Assembly: GCF_000014345.1 (NCBI RefSeq)
Contig: NC_009879.1
Location: 449,501 to 513,500 of the forward strand
DNA from: Rickettsia canadensis str. McKiel
Lineage (GTDB): Bacteria > Pseudomonadota > Alphaproteobacteria > Rickettsiales > Rickettsiaceae
Direction: 5' to 3'
DNA length: 64,000 nt
The notes beneath the pieces were generated by a model. The model was not told the DNA's origin, made no database searches, and saw only the letters and a list, made by a program, of their open reading frames with translations. The position numbers and the translations under genes were made by a program. Shown here piece by piece: positions 8,764 to 17,377 of the stretch (position 1 is its first letter; each line of letters starts with the position of its first letter).

Positions 8764-10449
8764 ATGAAACATATTTTAGAAAAATGGAAACCTGCAATTA
8801 AAAGTCTGATAATTTGGAATGTTTGTAGTAAAAATATAAAAATCCGATTATTAATTGTTATTTGTGGCTTTTCTTTTCTTTTTTGTACTTTATCTTATAG
8901 GTTAATAATCGTTGCTACGAATGTTTACGATAAAAACCTCAATGCTGTAAAAAAAAATAATCAATTTAGAAAAGAAATAGTTGATCGAAACGGTAATTTA
9001 TTAGCAGTTAACCTACCTTCTGCGTCATTATTTGCTAATCCACAAATAGTACTTGATCCTGAAACTTCTGTAAAAAAGCTAGCGGAAATTTTACCTGATA
9101 TTAATAAAGCTAAATTACTTGCGGAACTTAAGTCAAATAAAAGCTTTATATGGGTTAAAAGAGATTTATTACCTAGTCAGCAAGAAAAAATAACTAGTCT
9201 TGGGTTACTTGGTTTTGATTTTGAAGAAGAGCAGAAACGAATTTATATCTTTTCTAATTTATTGTCACATGTTATCGGTTATGTAGGTAGAGATTTGGTT
9301 GGGCTTAGTGGCTTAGAACTTGCTTATGATAAGTATTTAACTAATTCCGATCATGCATTAAATGAACCCGGGAACTGGAAAGAGCCGCTTAAATTATCGA
9401 TTGATATAAGACTGCAAAGTATTTTAAGTGAGGAGATTGATAAAACTTTAAAACAATTTAATGCTATAGGAGCAGTAGGAATTATTGCCGATCCAAATAA
9501 CGGTGAGATTTTAGCATTAGTAAATAAGCCTGATTTTGATCCTCATCATCCTAATTTAGCAAGACCGGAAGAGTTGTTTAATATAGCAAGTCTTGGCCTT
9601 TACGAAATGGGTTCAGTGTTTAAGGCATTAACTATGGCAGTTGGTTTTGATACCGGTGCAATAAATATGAATGATGCTTATGACATTAGTTATATGAAAG
9701 TAGGAGGATTCCAGCTTAAGGATTATACGCCAAGACAAGGGTGGCATAGTGTACCTGAGATTTTTCTATATTCTTCAAATATTGGTACAAGTCAAATTAT
9801 GCTTGAAATTGGCAAAAGCAATTTTAAAAAATACCTAAAAAAATTAGGTTTATTAGATCAGTTACAAATAGAATTGCCGGAACGGGGTACGCCATTATTT
9901 CCTTCCGAAAAAAGATGGAATGAGTTAACTAGTGTTACTATGTCGTATGGCTACGGCATTTCGATTAGCCCTTTGCATTTTGTTAGAGCAATGTTACCGG
10001 TTGTTAACGGCGGTACTTTATATGATCTTACTTTATTAAAAAGAAAGGATGAAAAAGTAATAGGTAGAAGAGTTTTTAGTGAACATACCTCGACCCAAAT
10101 GAAGAAATTATTTAGATCGGTAGTAAAAGAAGGTAACGGCAAAAGAGCAGAAGTGAAAGGTTATCTTGTTGGAGGTAAGACAGGTACGGCAGAAAAACTT
10201 TCACAAGGTGCAGGAGGTAAAAAGAAATATCTAAAAAATAGTAGAGCTTCATCGTTTTTAGGTGTACTACCGGTATCTAATCCACAATATGTTATTTTCA
10301 TCAGGTTTGATGAACCAAAGCCTACTAAAGAAAGCTTTGGCTTTGCAACGGCAAGCTGGACGGCTGCCCCAACCGCCGGTAGAGTTTTTGAACGTATGAT
10401 ATCTTTATATGGTTTAGAACCGATAGAACACAATGAAGAGGAAAGTTGA
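8764..10449 (+). CDS. ftsI: Division-specific peptidoglycan transpeptidase (PBP3)
   Basis: FtsI cross-links septal peptidoglycan as partner of FtsW. Using the ATG at 8764 the protein has 561 residues: one membrane anchor (about 28-46), a dimerisation/pedestal domain, and a transpeptidase domain. The catalytic motifs are S284-VFK, S337-SN and K472-TG. An in-frame ATG at 8749 would add MTTYF, but that codon lies inside the palindromic repeat GGGATGACAAC, so I prefer 8764. In most dcw clusters murE would follow; here there is a decayed spacer and then mreD-mrdA. Identification is secure, the start less so. Confidence 0.95.
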   Translation: MKHILEKWKPAIKSLIIWNVCSKNIKIRLLIVICGFSFLFCTLSYRLIIVATNVYDKNLNAVKKNNQFRKEIVDRNGNLLAVNLPSASLFANPQIVLDPETSVKKLAEILPDINKAKLLAELKSNKSFIWVKRDLLPSQQEKITSLGLLGFDFEEEQKRIYIFSNLLSHVIGYVGRDLVGLSGLELAYDKYLTNSDHALNEPGNWKEPLKLSIDIRLQSILSEEIDKTLKQFNAIGAVGIIADPNNGEILALVNKPDFDPHHPNLARPEELFNIASLGLYEMGSVFKALTMAVGFDTGAINMNDAYDISYMKVGGFQLKDYTPRQGWHSVPEIFLYSSNIGTSQIMLEIGKSNFKKYLKKLGLLDQLQIELPERGTPLFPSEKRWNELTSVTMSYGYGISISPLHFVRAMLPVVNGGTLYDLTLLKRKDEKVIGRRVFSEHTSTQMKKLFRSVVKEGNGKRAEVKGYLVGGKTGTAEKLSQGAGGKKKYLKNSRASSFLGVLPVSNPQYVIFIRFDEPKPTKESFGFATASWTAAPTAGRVFERMISLYGLEPIEHNEEES

Positions 10450-10786
10450 CAATTAATCTTTTTTCTAAGCTAATAAGGAGTTTTTTATGTCAAAAAATGA
10501 AAATATAACGAATAAAAACCTAATCATACTACTTACTATCCCTATTACACCCTATCAGGCGTCTTCAGTCTTTTGATCCCACATTAAAAAGAAAAACACA
10601 ACAACCGTTTTTCTATATAAGTTTCGATGAATAAGAAGAATTAGAGCTTAGCGGTAATGATAAAAGCACTAACCCTAGTTGTTGTGAGTTATTATAGAGT
10701 CTATTAATTGTTTTAAACTGTACAAAAGAGAAAATTAATTTATATTTTGTACAAGGTGGATATGATTGTTAGGTGGATCAGCTTTC
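10450..10786 (+). pseudogene. Decayed short reading frames of unknown identity
   Basis: An AAGGAG-type ribosome site precedes an ATG at 10486 whose frame stops after 29 codons. Shifted frames continue with RKTQQPFFYISFDE, EELELSGNDKSTNP and NLYFVQGGYDC. These look like pieces of one small gene broken by frameshifts. I do not recognise the family. Confidence 0.4.
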
Positions 10787-10788
10787 TT

Positions 10789-10858
10789 GTTGTCATCCTG
10801 TGATCAAGTCATAGGATAGGATGACAACCTAATTGCCAATCAAGCGGCAGCATGACAA
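10789..10858. repeat. RPE-like palindrome upstream of mreD
   Basis: Eleven-base arms GTTGTCATCCT (10789-10799) and AGGATGACAAC (10818-10828) form a hairpin, followed by a second partial copy CAAGCGGCAGCATGACAAAC. It belongs to the same GTCATCC/GGATGAC family as the repeat before ftsI. Confidence 0.7.
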
Positions 10859-10878
10859 ACTATATATAAAAACTATTT

Positions 10879-11400
10879 ATGTTAAAAATAAAACAAGAAA
10901 TATATAAAAATAGCTTACAAATAATATTAAAATTGCTGTTTGCTTTATTATGTTTGTTAATCATATTATTTCCGTTGGTAAGTTATAAAATAAATATTCA
11001 AAGCAGAATTTTTCCAGCGATAGAAATTATATTTATTTATTATTTTATGTCATTATATTCCTTAAATGTTTTTAGAATATTTTTGCTCGGTCTATTAATA
11101 GATCAAATAAGTGGGATACCTATCGGTACAAATTCGTTAGTTTTTTTATTGGCATATGTGATTTATAAAGTATCTTCGAAATATTTTGTAACTAAAAACT
11201 ATTTTATACATTTCATTATTTTTTGCGTTTATTGTTTATTTATATTGAATTTTAAATATTTACTAGTAATAATCAAAAGGTTAGAAGCAGATGGATATTT
11301 AATACTTTTCTTGCAATTTTGTACAACTATATTTTCTTATAATTTAGTTTATCTTATACTTGACTCTCCTATGAATTACTTTAAAAAGTATGCTAAATAA
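10879..11400 (+). CDS. mreD: Rod shape-determining protein MreD
   Basis: MreD is an inner-membrane component of the elongasome, working with MreB, MreC, RodA and PBP2. The 173-residue protein is almost entirely hydrophobic, with about five membrane segments (near 15-35, 40-70, 75-110, 111-135, 138-160). The family signature is visible in FRIFLLGLLIDQISGIPIG followed by NSLVFLLAYVIYK. It overlaps the next gene, mrdA, by 11 bases, which matches the frequent mreD-mrdA pairing. MreB and MreC are not in this window. The family is weakly conserved, so context matters for the call. Confidence 0.82.
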   Translation: MLKIKQEIYKNSLQIILKLLFALLCLLIILFPLVSYKINIQSRIFPAIEIIFIYYFMSLYSLNVFRIFLLGLLIDQISGIPIGTNSLVFLLAYVIYKVSSKYFVTKNYFIHFIIFCVYCLFILNFKYLLVIIKRLEADGYLILFLQFCTTIFSYNLVYLILDSPMNYFKKYAK

Positions 11401-13171
11401 AAAAATACTACATGGTGAGTTAATTTCACGAAGGGCCTTTATAATTGGAGTAGGTAAACTCGGATTTTTATCTTTGCTTGGAATAAGAATGTTTTATTTA
11501 CAGCTTATTAAAAGTGAAGAATATAAGACTTTATCAGATAAAAACCGTATTAATTTTGTTGTGCTTCCTCCTAGTAGAGGAAGAATTTATGATTTAGACG
11601 GCAATATTTTAGCTACTAATAAACCATGTTATCAGCTAGTAATAGATCGAAGCATTAATAATAATTATAGGGATGAATTAGAAATAATTAGTAATATTTT
11701 AAATTTATCTCCAGAAAAATTTAATTATATTAAACAAAAGATTGAAAAATCTAGTCGTCATGTACCTTTAGTAATATTTGATCAGCTTGATTGGCAGCAA
11801 GTATCGGTGATTGAAGAACAAAAACATAAACTAGCTTCAATATTTATTGATGTAGGATATTTAAGGTTTTATCCTTTTTCAAGCGTTACTTCTCACTTAA
11901 TAGGTTATCTTGGTCAAATAAATGAGCAAGAGAAGCAAGAGTTAAATATATATAGTGTAAGCAATTTTAATATAGGTAAGTCCGGCATTGAAAAATATTA
12001 TGATAACAAATTACGAGGAGAATTCGGTTATAAAAAAGTAGAAGTAAATGCTTACGGTAAACAGGTACGAGAAATAGCAGGAACCCCTACTAAATCAGGT
12101 GAAGATATGCATTTAAATATCGATGCTTCTCTTCAACAAAAGATACGGCAATATTTAAATCCTAAAGGTTCTTCGGCAATAGTTATGGATACTAGAACCG
12201 GAAATGTACTAATTTGTGTTTCCACACCAGGTTTTGAATCAAATAATTTCAGTAAATTATCAGAAAATTATTGGCAAAGTTTAACGGGCGATCCTTATAA
12301 ACCTTTAATTAATAAGGTAATACAAAACTCCTATCCCCCAGGTTCAGTTTTTAAAATAATTACTGTACTTGCAGCCCTTGAAGTAGGTATTAATCCTAAT
12401 AAAACTGTTTTTTGTGATGGTAGCTCTGTCCTTAATACTAATAGCTTCCGATGTTGGAATCATAGCGGACACGGTACTCTTGATATGATGTCTGCTTTAA
12501 AGTATTCTTGTAATATTTATATGTATGAATTAGCAAGAATAATAGGGCCGGATAAAATTCTTGCAGTTGCAAGAGAATTTGGATTTGGCTCAAAGACTGG
12601 TATTGATTTAGCTCATGAAAATATGGGGTTCGTCCCTTCCAAAGAATGGAAAAAGAGAAAATTAAAGCTTCCTTGGTCAATAGGGGATAGTTTTAATTTA
12701 GCAATCGGGCAGGGATTTTTAGGAGTGACACCGATGCAGCTTGCAAGATTTATTACAGCTATTGCAAGCAATGGCAAGCTATATACACCCAGAGTATTAA
12801 AAAATGATCCAGAATTTTATAATGTCAATATTAAACCCGAAAATATCAAAATAATACAAGAAAGTTTGTATAATACCGTTAATGTTGTAGGGGGTACAGC
12901 GTACTATAATAGAATTTTAGGCAAAAATAGGCAGCTTGCCGGTAAAACAGGTACTTCTCAAGTACAAGGTAAACTAAATGCTAAAGACGATTTAAGCCGT
13001 GATTCTATCGCTTGGGAGAGGCGTAATCATGCCTTGTTCTTAGGCTTCTCTCCTTATCATGATCCTCGATATTCCGTTACTGTTTTTATTGATCATGGGG
13101 GAGGTGGCAGTAAGGCAGCCGCCCCAATAGCTCGTAAAATCATGTCGGATGTGCTGGATAAGTATTTATAA
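11390..13171 (+). CDS. mrdA: Elongation-specific peptidoglycan transpeptidase (PBP2)
   Basis: PBP2 cross-links lateral-wall peptidoglycan with RodA. The 593-residue protein has a membrane anchor near 18-38, then a pedestal domain with SRGRIYDLDGNILATN (about 62-77). The transpeptidase domain has motifs S319-VFK, S373-CN and K519-TG. All catalytic positions are intact. The start overlaps mreD by 11 bases, so the two are probably co-translated. Together with ftsI 1 kb upstream this places both septal and lateral transpeptidases in one region, consistent with a bacterium that still makes some peptidoglycan. Confidence 0.95.
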   Translation: MLNKKILHGELISRRAFIIGVGKLGFLSLLGIRMFYLQLIKSEEYKTLSDKNRINFVVLPPSRGRIYDLDGNILATNKPCYQLVIDRSINNNYRDELEIISNILNLSPEKFNYIKQKIEKSSRHVPLVIFDQLDWQQVSVIEEQKHKLASIFIDVGYLRFYPFSSVTSHLIGYLGQINEQEKQELNIYSVSNFNIGKSGIEKYYDNKLRGEFGYKKVEVNAYGKQVREIAGTPTKSGEDMHLNIDASLQQKIRQYLNPKGSSAIVMDTRTGNVLICVSTPGFESNNFSKLSENYWQSLTGDPYKPLINKVIQNSYPPGSVFKIITVLAALEVGINPNKTVFCDGSSVLNTNSFRCWNHSGHGTLDMMSALKYSCNIYMYELARIIGPDKILAVAREFGFGSKTGIDLAHENMGFVPSKEWKKRKLKLPWSIGDSFNLAIGQGFLGVTPMQLARFITAIASNGKLYTPRVLKNDPEFYNVNIKPENIKIIQESLYNTVNVVGGTAYYNRILGKNRQLAGKTGTSQVQGKLNAKDDLSRDSIAWERRNHALFLGFSPYHDPRYSVTVFIDHGGGGSKAAAPIARKIMSDVLDKYL

Positions 13172-13209
13172 ACTATATGATGTGCTTATAATTCAATTAA
13201 GATAAAATT

Positions 13210-13910
13210 ATGATAGAAGAATTACTAAAATTTCAGTATGGTTATAATGATGAAAAAGTAGCAGCAATAGTAGAAAGGGTTATTGATTATGATTTATTGT
13301 ACTGTATAAAGTATTTTATTAATAATGGAGGTATTGTAATAGAAAATTAAGGTGCAGAATTTACTATACTTAATGTTGCTGTAAAAAGCGGATCTTTAGA
13401 TATTATAAATTATCTGTTTGACAAGAATATTTTTACCGTATCTCAAGAGCTTCTCACAATAGTAAAACGCCCTTTCATTCAGTCGTTGCAGGTAATAATA
13501 TTGAATCTGCAAAGCTTTTACTGTACAAAAGGGGTCAGATGTTAATGCTAAGTTTGAGTATGCAGAGAGTATGCAGAAGGGTAAAAATTTCTTTGGTTTT
13601 ATATTTTCAATTAATCAATCATATAGAAATGGCTAAATTTCTTCTTAATTAAGTACGAATATGTATGCCTGATACAGATTTATTGGATTTATGTAATGTG
13701 TTGAAAATGAGAAGTTTTCTATTGTCTATAAAAGAACTTGATAATTTATACTTATACCCTACCGGTCAAGATAGCGATTTTATTAATGTTTATAAAATCT
13801 CAAGTCCAGAAGTTCAAGAAATGTGGGATGTAAGAGTATCGTGATATCATTTAAGCAAACTTGCTGAATTTAATTTATTGAAAAGAAGTTTAACGAAGAA
13901 ATCATTATAG
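13210..13910 (+). pseudogene. Decayed ankyrin-repeat protein
   Basis: The ATG at 13210 opens a frame (MIEELLKFQYGYNDEK) that stops at the TAA near 13350 and continues in the same frame with FTILNVAVKSGSLDIINYLFDK, a clear ankyrin helix pair. Shifted frames give GNNIESAKLLLYKRGSDVNAK and FSINQSYRN..MAKFLLN, two more ankyrin units, then a C-terminal tail (DLLDLCNVLKMRSF). Stops and frameshifts show that it is dead. Ankyrin proteins are common candidate effectors in this genus. Confidence 0.72.
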
Positions 13911-14280
13911 GATAATATGCTGCTCTTAGCAAACAAATAATAGTAGTTTGACAAACCATAAATATTATCTACAAGGAATTATTAGAAATATAAGTAGATA
14001 ATAATTGTATAAAAGCTGATTTTTTTGAAATAGCTTGTTATAAGTAAAAATCTTGTTGCTTAGTGCTTTTGAAAAAGTAAGCACAATAATATCTATAATA
14101 ACTCAGTATCTTCAGTTTGAAGATAGTAGCATTAAAATAATAGGTGTAAGTTCGGAAAATAATAGTGATGGCGATCATTTCTTTATTTATATCTACTATA
14201 TCCCTACTCATATTAAAAAGTGCTTTATTTTAGTTAGTAGTGTGTGTTATTAATAATTGAGAATTATTACAGAGGTATAT
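13911..14280. other. Spacer with no supported gene
   Basis: The segment holds an open frame from a TTG at 14053 (66 codons, ending in a hydrophobic stretch) that I cannot relate to any family. Given its position after the ankyrin pseudogene, it is probably debris from that locus. AGAGG at 14271-14275 is the likely ribosome site of the next gene. Confidence 0.4.
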
Positions 14281-15258
14281 ATGTCTAAGAAAAAGCAAGA
14301 CGATCAAATAATAAAAGAATTAGAAGCAAGACTAGCAAAGCTTAAAGGTACTCCTCCAACACTTGAAGAGTTAGAAGAAAGGTTTGCTAAACTTCAAGAT
14401 AGACCTTATGTTCCCACAAAAAAATCCGGTAATAAAGTAGATGATCTAATTGAGCAGATACGATCTGAGGTTAAACTAGAACAAAAAAGTAGAAACCTTA
14501 GTAATCAAAAAGATCAAGAAATATGTGATAGGCTAGATAAATTAAGAGAAGATATCCCTATAATGCAACACAAGACATCTACAGCTCTTTCTTTTAATGA
14601 TACTAAATCAATCATTACCGATACTATAGATGCTCAGGCAGATATAGCTAGTTTATATGCTAGTCGATCTACCGAGTTAGAGGAGAAAAAAGCATTACTT
14701 CATTTAGCTAATAATTTGACTGAAGCTAGTGATATTATTAGAGATAAGTCTCCTATATCTAAAGAATATGAGACTAAAATATTAGATGTTATTGCTAGTG
14801 GGTTAAATACAATATATGAAGGAATAAAAAAAATAGTTTCGCCTACAGTGAATATTCTAAAAGAAATAGGCAGTAGTTTTGTTAATTCGATCCAATCACT
14901 TCACCAAAAATCTTCCAAACAACAAATAAAAGAATCTAAAATAAAATTAAAGAAGTTATATAAAACATATATTTATTTGAAAGGAGTAAAACCAAAGATA
15001 AAAGAAGATTTTCTTAAAAAACATTATGAACGAATTGATCAGCTACAAACTCCTCAGGAAATATTTATAGAAACTGCTAAAATTACTAAATCTATAAAGA
15101 TAGCCGGAAAACAAAAGATAAATAATCTTAAACAACAACAAATTATTAATAGAATGAAGGAACAAAGCCCTACTGCTTTTATTAATAATAATTTATTTGT
15201 ACCGTCTAATACTCTTACAACTAAAGTAAGGTCTTTAAAAAAAAGCAACCAAAGGTAA
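14281..15258 (+). CDS. Coiled-coil protein with tandem MIM1-like motifs, putative effector
   Basis: I do not recognise a named bacterial family. From the ATG at 14281 (AGAGG ribosome site 5 bases upstream, preferred to the in-frame TTG at 14257) the protein has 325 residues, is lysine-rich and mostly helical, and has no signal peptide. Residues 14-22 read LEARLAKLK and residues 31-39 LEERFAKLQ, joined by a Pro/Thr linker. Both fit the core LxxRLxxL(K/R) of the MIM1 motif by which ESCRT-III tails and the abscission regulator ANCHR bind VPS4 MIT domains. The rest is coiled coil (roughly 75-180) plus a basic C-terminal helical domain (200-300). It stands alone between an ankyrin pseudogene and repeats. 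The effector role is an inference. Confidence 0.6.
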   Translation: MSKKKQDDQIIKELEARLAKLKGTPPTLEELEERFAKLQDRPYVPTKKSGNKVDDLIEQIRSEVKLEQKSRNLSNQKDQEICDRLDKLREDIPIMQHKTSTALSFNDTKSIITDTIDAQADIASLYASRSTELEEKKALLHLANNLTEASDIIRDKSPISKEYETKILDVIASGLNTIYEGIKKIVSPTVNILKEIGSSFVNSIQSLHQKSSKQQIKESKIKLKKLYKTYIYLKGVKPKIKEDFLKKHYERIDQLQTPQEIFIETAKITKSIKIAGKQKINNLKQQQIINRMKEQSPTAFINNNLFVPSNTLTTKVRSLKKSNQR

Positions 15259-15269
15259 TAAGGTAATAT

Positions 15270-15410
15270 GTATACTTGATGAACTTGAAAAAAATTGGCT
15301 ACATCGTTTTGCAAGTCCTCCGGTGCTCTCATATTAGTATATGCTCTGCTCCTCGGCTTATAGAGTCCTTGCTCTTTTTCAAGTTGATCTTCATCTACTA
15401 CTTTTTATTT
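15270..15410. repeat. Dispersed repeat, copy 1 of a ~130-bp family
   Basis: Contains CTTGAAAAAAATTGGCTACA, GCAAGTCCTCCGGTGCTCTC, and a tail CTTGCTCTTTTTCAAGTTGA followed by TCTTCATCTAC. A second copy with the same order of blocks lies at about 41905-42035. The ends are inverted repeats (CAACTTGAAAAA / TTTTTCAAGTTG), so each copy could fold back on itself. It is non-coding here. Confidence 0.7.
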
Positions 15411-15473
15411 ACTTGAAGTATACTAGTGTTACCCTGTTGTTTGATCAGCTTTATTGCATGGCTCATATTTTTT

Positions 15474-15598
15474 TGTCATTGCGAGGAAAAACTGTAAGTT
15501 TTAACGAAGCAATCCAATATAAATATACTATAAATTAGCATTTTTTATTATTTTTTTGGATTTTGCTGCACTCCTTGCAGTTACTTAGCTCATGACGT
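15474..15598. repeat. Dispersed repeat with GTCATTGCGAGGA end
   Basis: A GTCATTGCGAGGAAAAACTG block followed by AACGAAGCAATCCA, then an AT-rich middle, and GGATTTTGCTGCACTCCTTG at the other side. I recognise this as the style of long palindromic repeats dispersed in Rickettsia genomes. It sits between the coiled-coil gene and the convergent pentapeptide gene. Confidence 0.5.
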
Positions 15599-15607
15599 TT
15601 AAATAAA

Positions 15608-17377
15608 TTATTCCACCCCTTTCATTCTGCCTGTCTTAGCCTTATCAAACAAAGTGTTTTTAATTGCTGCATCACTAAAATCAACGTTTGTTAGATCAGA
15701 ATTATTAAAGTTAGCCTGATCAATTTTAGCTGATTTAAATATGCTATCTGTTAATATTGAGTTTGAAAAATCTGTTTTAGAAATTGTTGTTGCAGAAAAA
15801 TCTACATTTTGTAAGGAAGAGTTCTTAATTACCGTATTTGTTAGGTTAGCATTCTTAAAAATACTATTTGAAAAATCTACTCTATCAAATATTAAATTGC
15901 TCAAGTCAAAATTTGTTAAATTCATATTTGCTAAGTTAGTTATTTTTTGCAGATCTTTTACTGAGTTTATTATTATATTATTCGGTAGGTTTTTACTCGA
16001 ATTATCGCTATTTAAAATAATATTATTAGAAACATTAGTATTAATAAAACTGGAATATGCTTGGTAGTTAATATTATTTATTTGTGAGTTAGAAATGGCG
16101 GAATTAATAACTGCAGTATTTATTAGATTGGAATTTATTAGAGCCACTTGGTTTAAATTGCCTAAATTAATTTTAACATCTGAAAAATTTATATTTTGTA
16201 TTAAAGTTTTAGAAAAATTGACATTATTAAATTGCCCGTTAGTTATATTTGAGTTTATTATTTCACTGCCGGTTAAATCGGTATTAATTGCTATAAATTG
16301 TTTAAAATCATTATTGCTAAAGATAATATTAGCTATGCTAATATTATCTAAAGTAATATTTGAACCTTTAGTTTTATTAATCCTTACAAAATTAGCATTA
16401 CTATTTTTTATTGATAAATTGTTAAATTTATTATCATTTAGACTCATATTATTTAATATACTATTATCAATTTTAAACTGATTTAAAACTGCACCACTAA
16501 TTGTACTGTTTTGTAAATCACATTTAGTAAGGCTAATATTTTGTAATGTTGAACCTTGGAAGGAAGCATATGAAAAGTAAGAGTTATTACTTTGTACGTT
16601 ATTAAAGCTTACTTCATTAAAAATACTTTGTGTGAAATTAGAATCCTTAATTATTACTGCTGTTAATCTAGTTTGACTTAGGTCGCTAGATTCAAAATAA
16701 TTATTAGTAAAATTGGTATTATTTATTACACTTTTCGCTAAATCCGTACCGTAAAATATTGAATTTGTTATATTAGTATTTTTAAAGCTATTATTCTTTA
16801 GGTTAGCTTTTTGAAAATTAACACCATCGATAGTATTATTGTTCCATAATACATGACTAAATTTAGACTTTTCAAAGTTAACATGTTTTATAGTAGTTTT
16901 ATTAAAAGCAGTATCACTAAAATTTGATTGAACCAAATTTGTATTTTGTAATGTTATGTTATTAAAAATTGAGCCTCGAAAGTCAGAATTATATCCAGAA
17001 ATATTTTTTATTACTGAATCTGCAAAATTACTTTCTTGAATTATAGCATTTGTTAATATAGCTTTTTCTAAATTGCTACCTGCAAAATCAGTACGTAATA
17101 TTTCACAGGAAGTTAAATCTATTCCTGATAAATCTTCATTTATTAGCTGGACTCCTATTAATTTTACTCCTTTTAAATTTGAACCAAACTTCTCTTTAAG
17201 GTTCACTTTAAGGTTTTTAGAATTTTGTGATACTATATAATGCTGAATTACTGTACTTTGGCTATCTGTAAGTAATCCATGCGCATCACGAGTAGATTCG
17301 GAACAGCTGCTTAATAATAAGTAAATAGTAATTATTGATATGACTTTAAGTATTGGCATCCTCATATTCTTCTTCAT
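15608..17377 (-). CDS. Pentapeptide-repeat lipoprotein
   Basis: A 589-residue protein with a lipoprotein signal: basic start, hydrophobic core (about 8-22) and lipobox LLSSC with C25. From about residue 70 to the C-terminus nearly everything is pentapeptide repeat, pattern A/N-(D/N)-L/F-x-x, forming a right-handed quadrilateral beta helix of roughly 100 repeats. The middle is unusually asparagine-rich (NNNF, NSNI, NNIS) and the last 90 residues return to canonical [20 protein letters not shown] units. The start codon lies 32 bases inside the end of ntrX, so the gene is coupled to that regulator. A start at the downstream ATGs (17368 or 17359) is possible. It should be anchored in a cell-envelope membrane. 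Function is unknown. Confidence 0.85.
   Translation of the reverse strand: MKKNMRMPILKVISIITIYLLLSSCSESTRDAHGLLTDSQSTVIQHYIVSQNSKNLKVNLKEKFGSNLKGVKLIGVQLINEDLSGIDLTSCEILRTDFAGSNLEKAILTNAIIQESNFADSVIKNISGYNSDFRGSIFNNITLQNTNLVQSNFSDTAFNKTTIKHVNFEKSKFSHVLWNNNTIDGVNFQKANLKNNSFKNTNITNSIFYGTDLAKSVINNTNFTNNYFESSDLSQTRLTAVIIKDSNFTQSIFNEVSFNNVQSNNSYFSYASFQGSTLQNISLTKCDLQNSTISGAVLNQFKIDNSILNNMSLNDNKFNNLSIKNSNANFVRINKTKGSNITLDNISIANIIFSNNDFKQFIAINTDLTGSEIINSNITNGQFNNVNFSKTLIQNINFSDVKINLGNLNQVALINSNLINTAVINSAISNSQINNINYQAYSSFINTNVSNNIILNSDNSSKNLPNNIIINSVKDLQKITNLANMNLTNFDLSNLIFDRVDFSNSIFKNANLTNTVIKNSSLQNVDFSATTISKTDFSNSILTDSIFKSAKIDQANFNNSDLTNVDFSDAAIKNTLFDKAKTGRMKGVE

Noticed and set aside
14053..14253. 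66-codon frame starting with TTG before the coiled-coil gene
   Set aside because: No family, no ribosome site, poor start codon. It probably belongs to decayed DNA.
15741..16481. Plus-strand open frames of 108 and 128 codons
   Set aside because: They are antisense to the pentapeptide lipoprotein; their hydrophobic, regular composition is the complement of its repeats.
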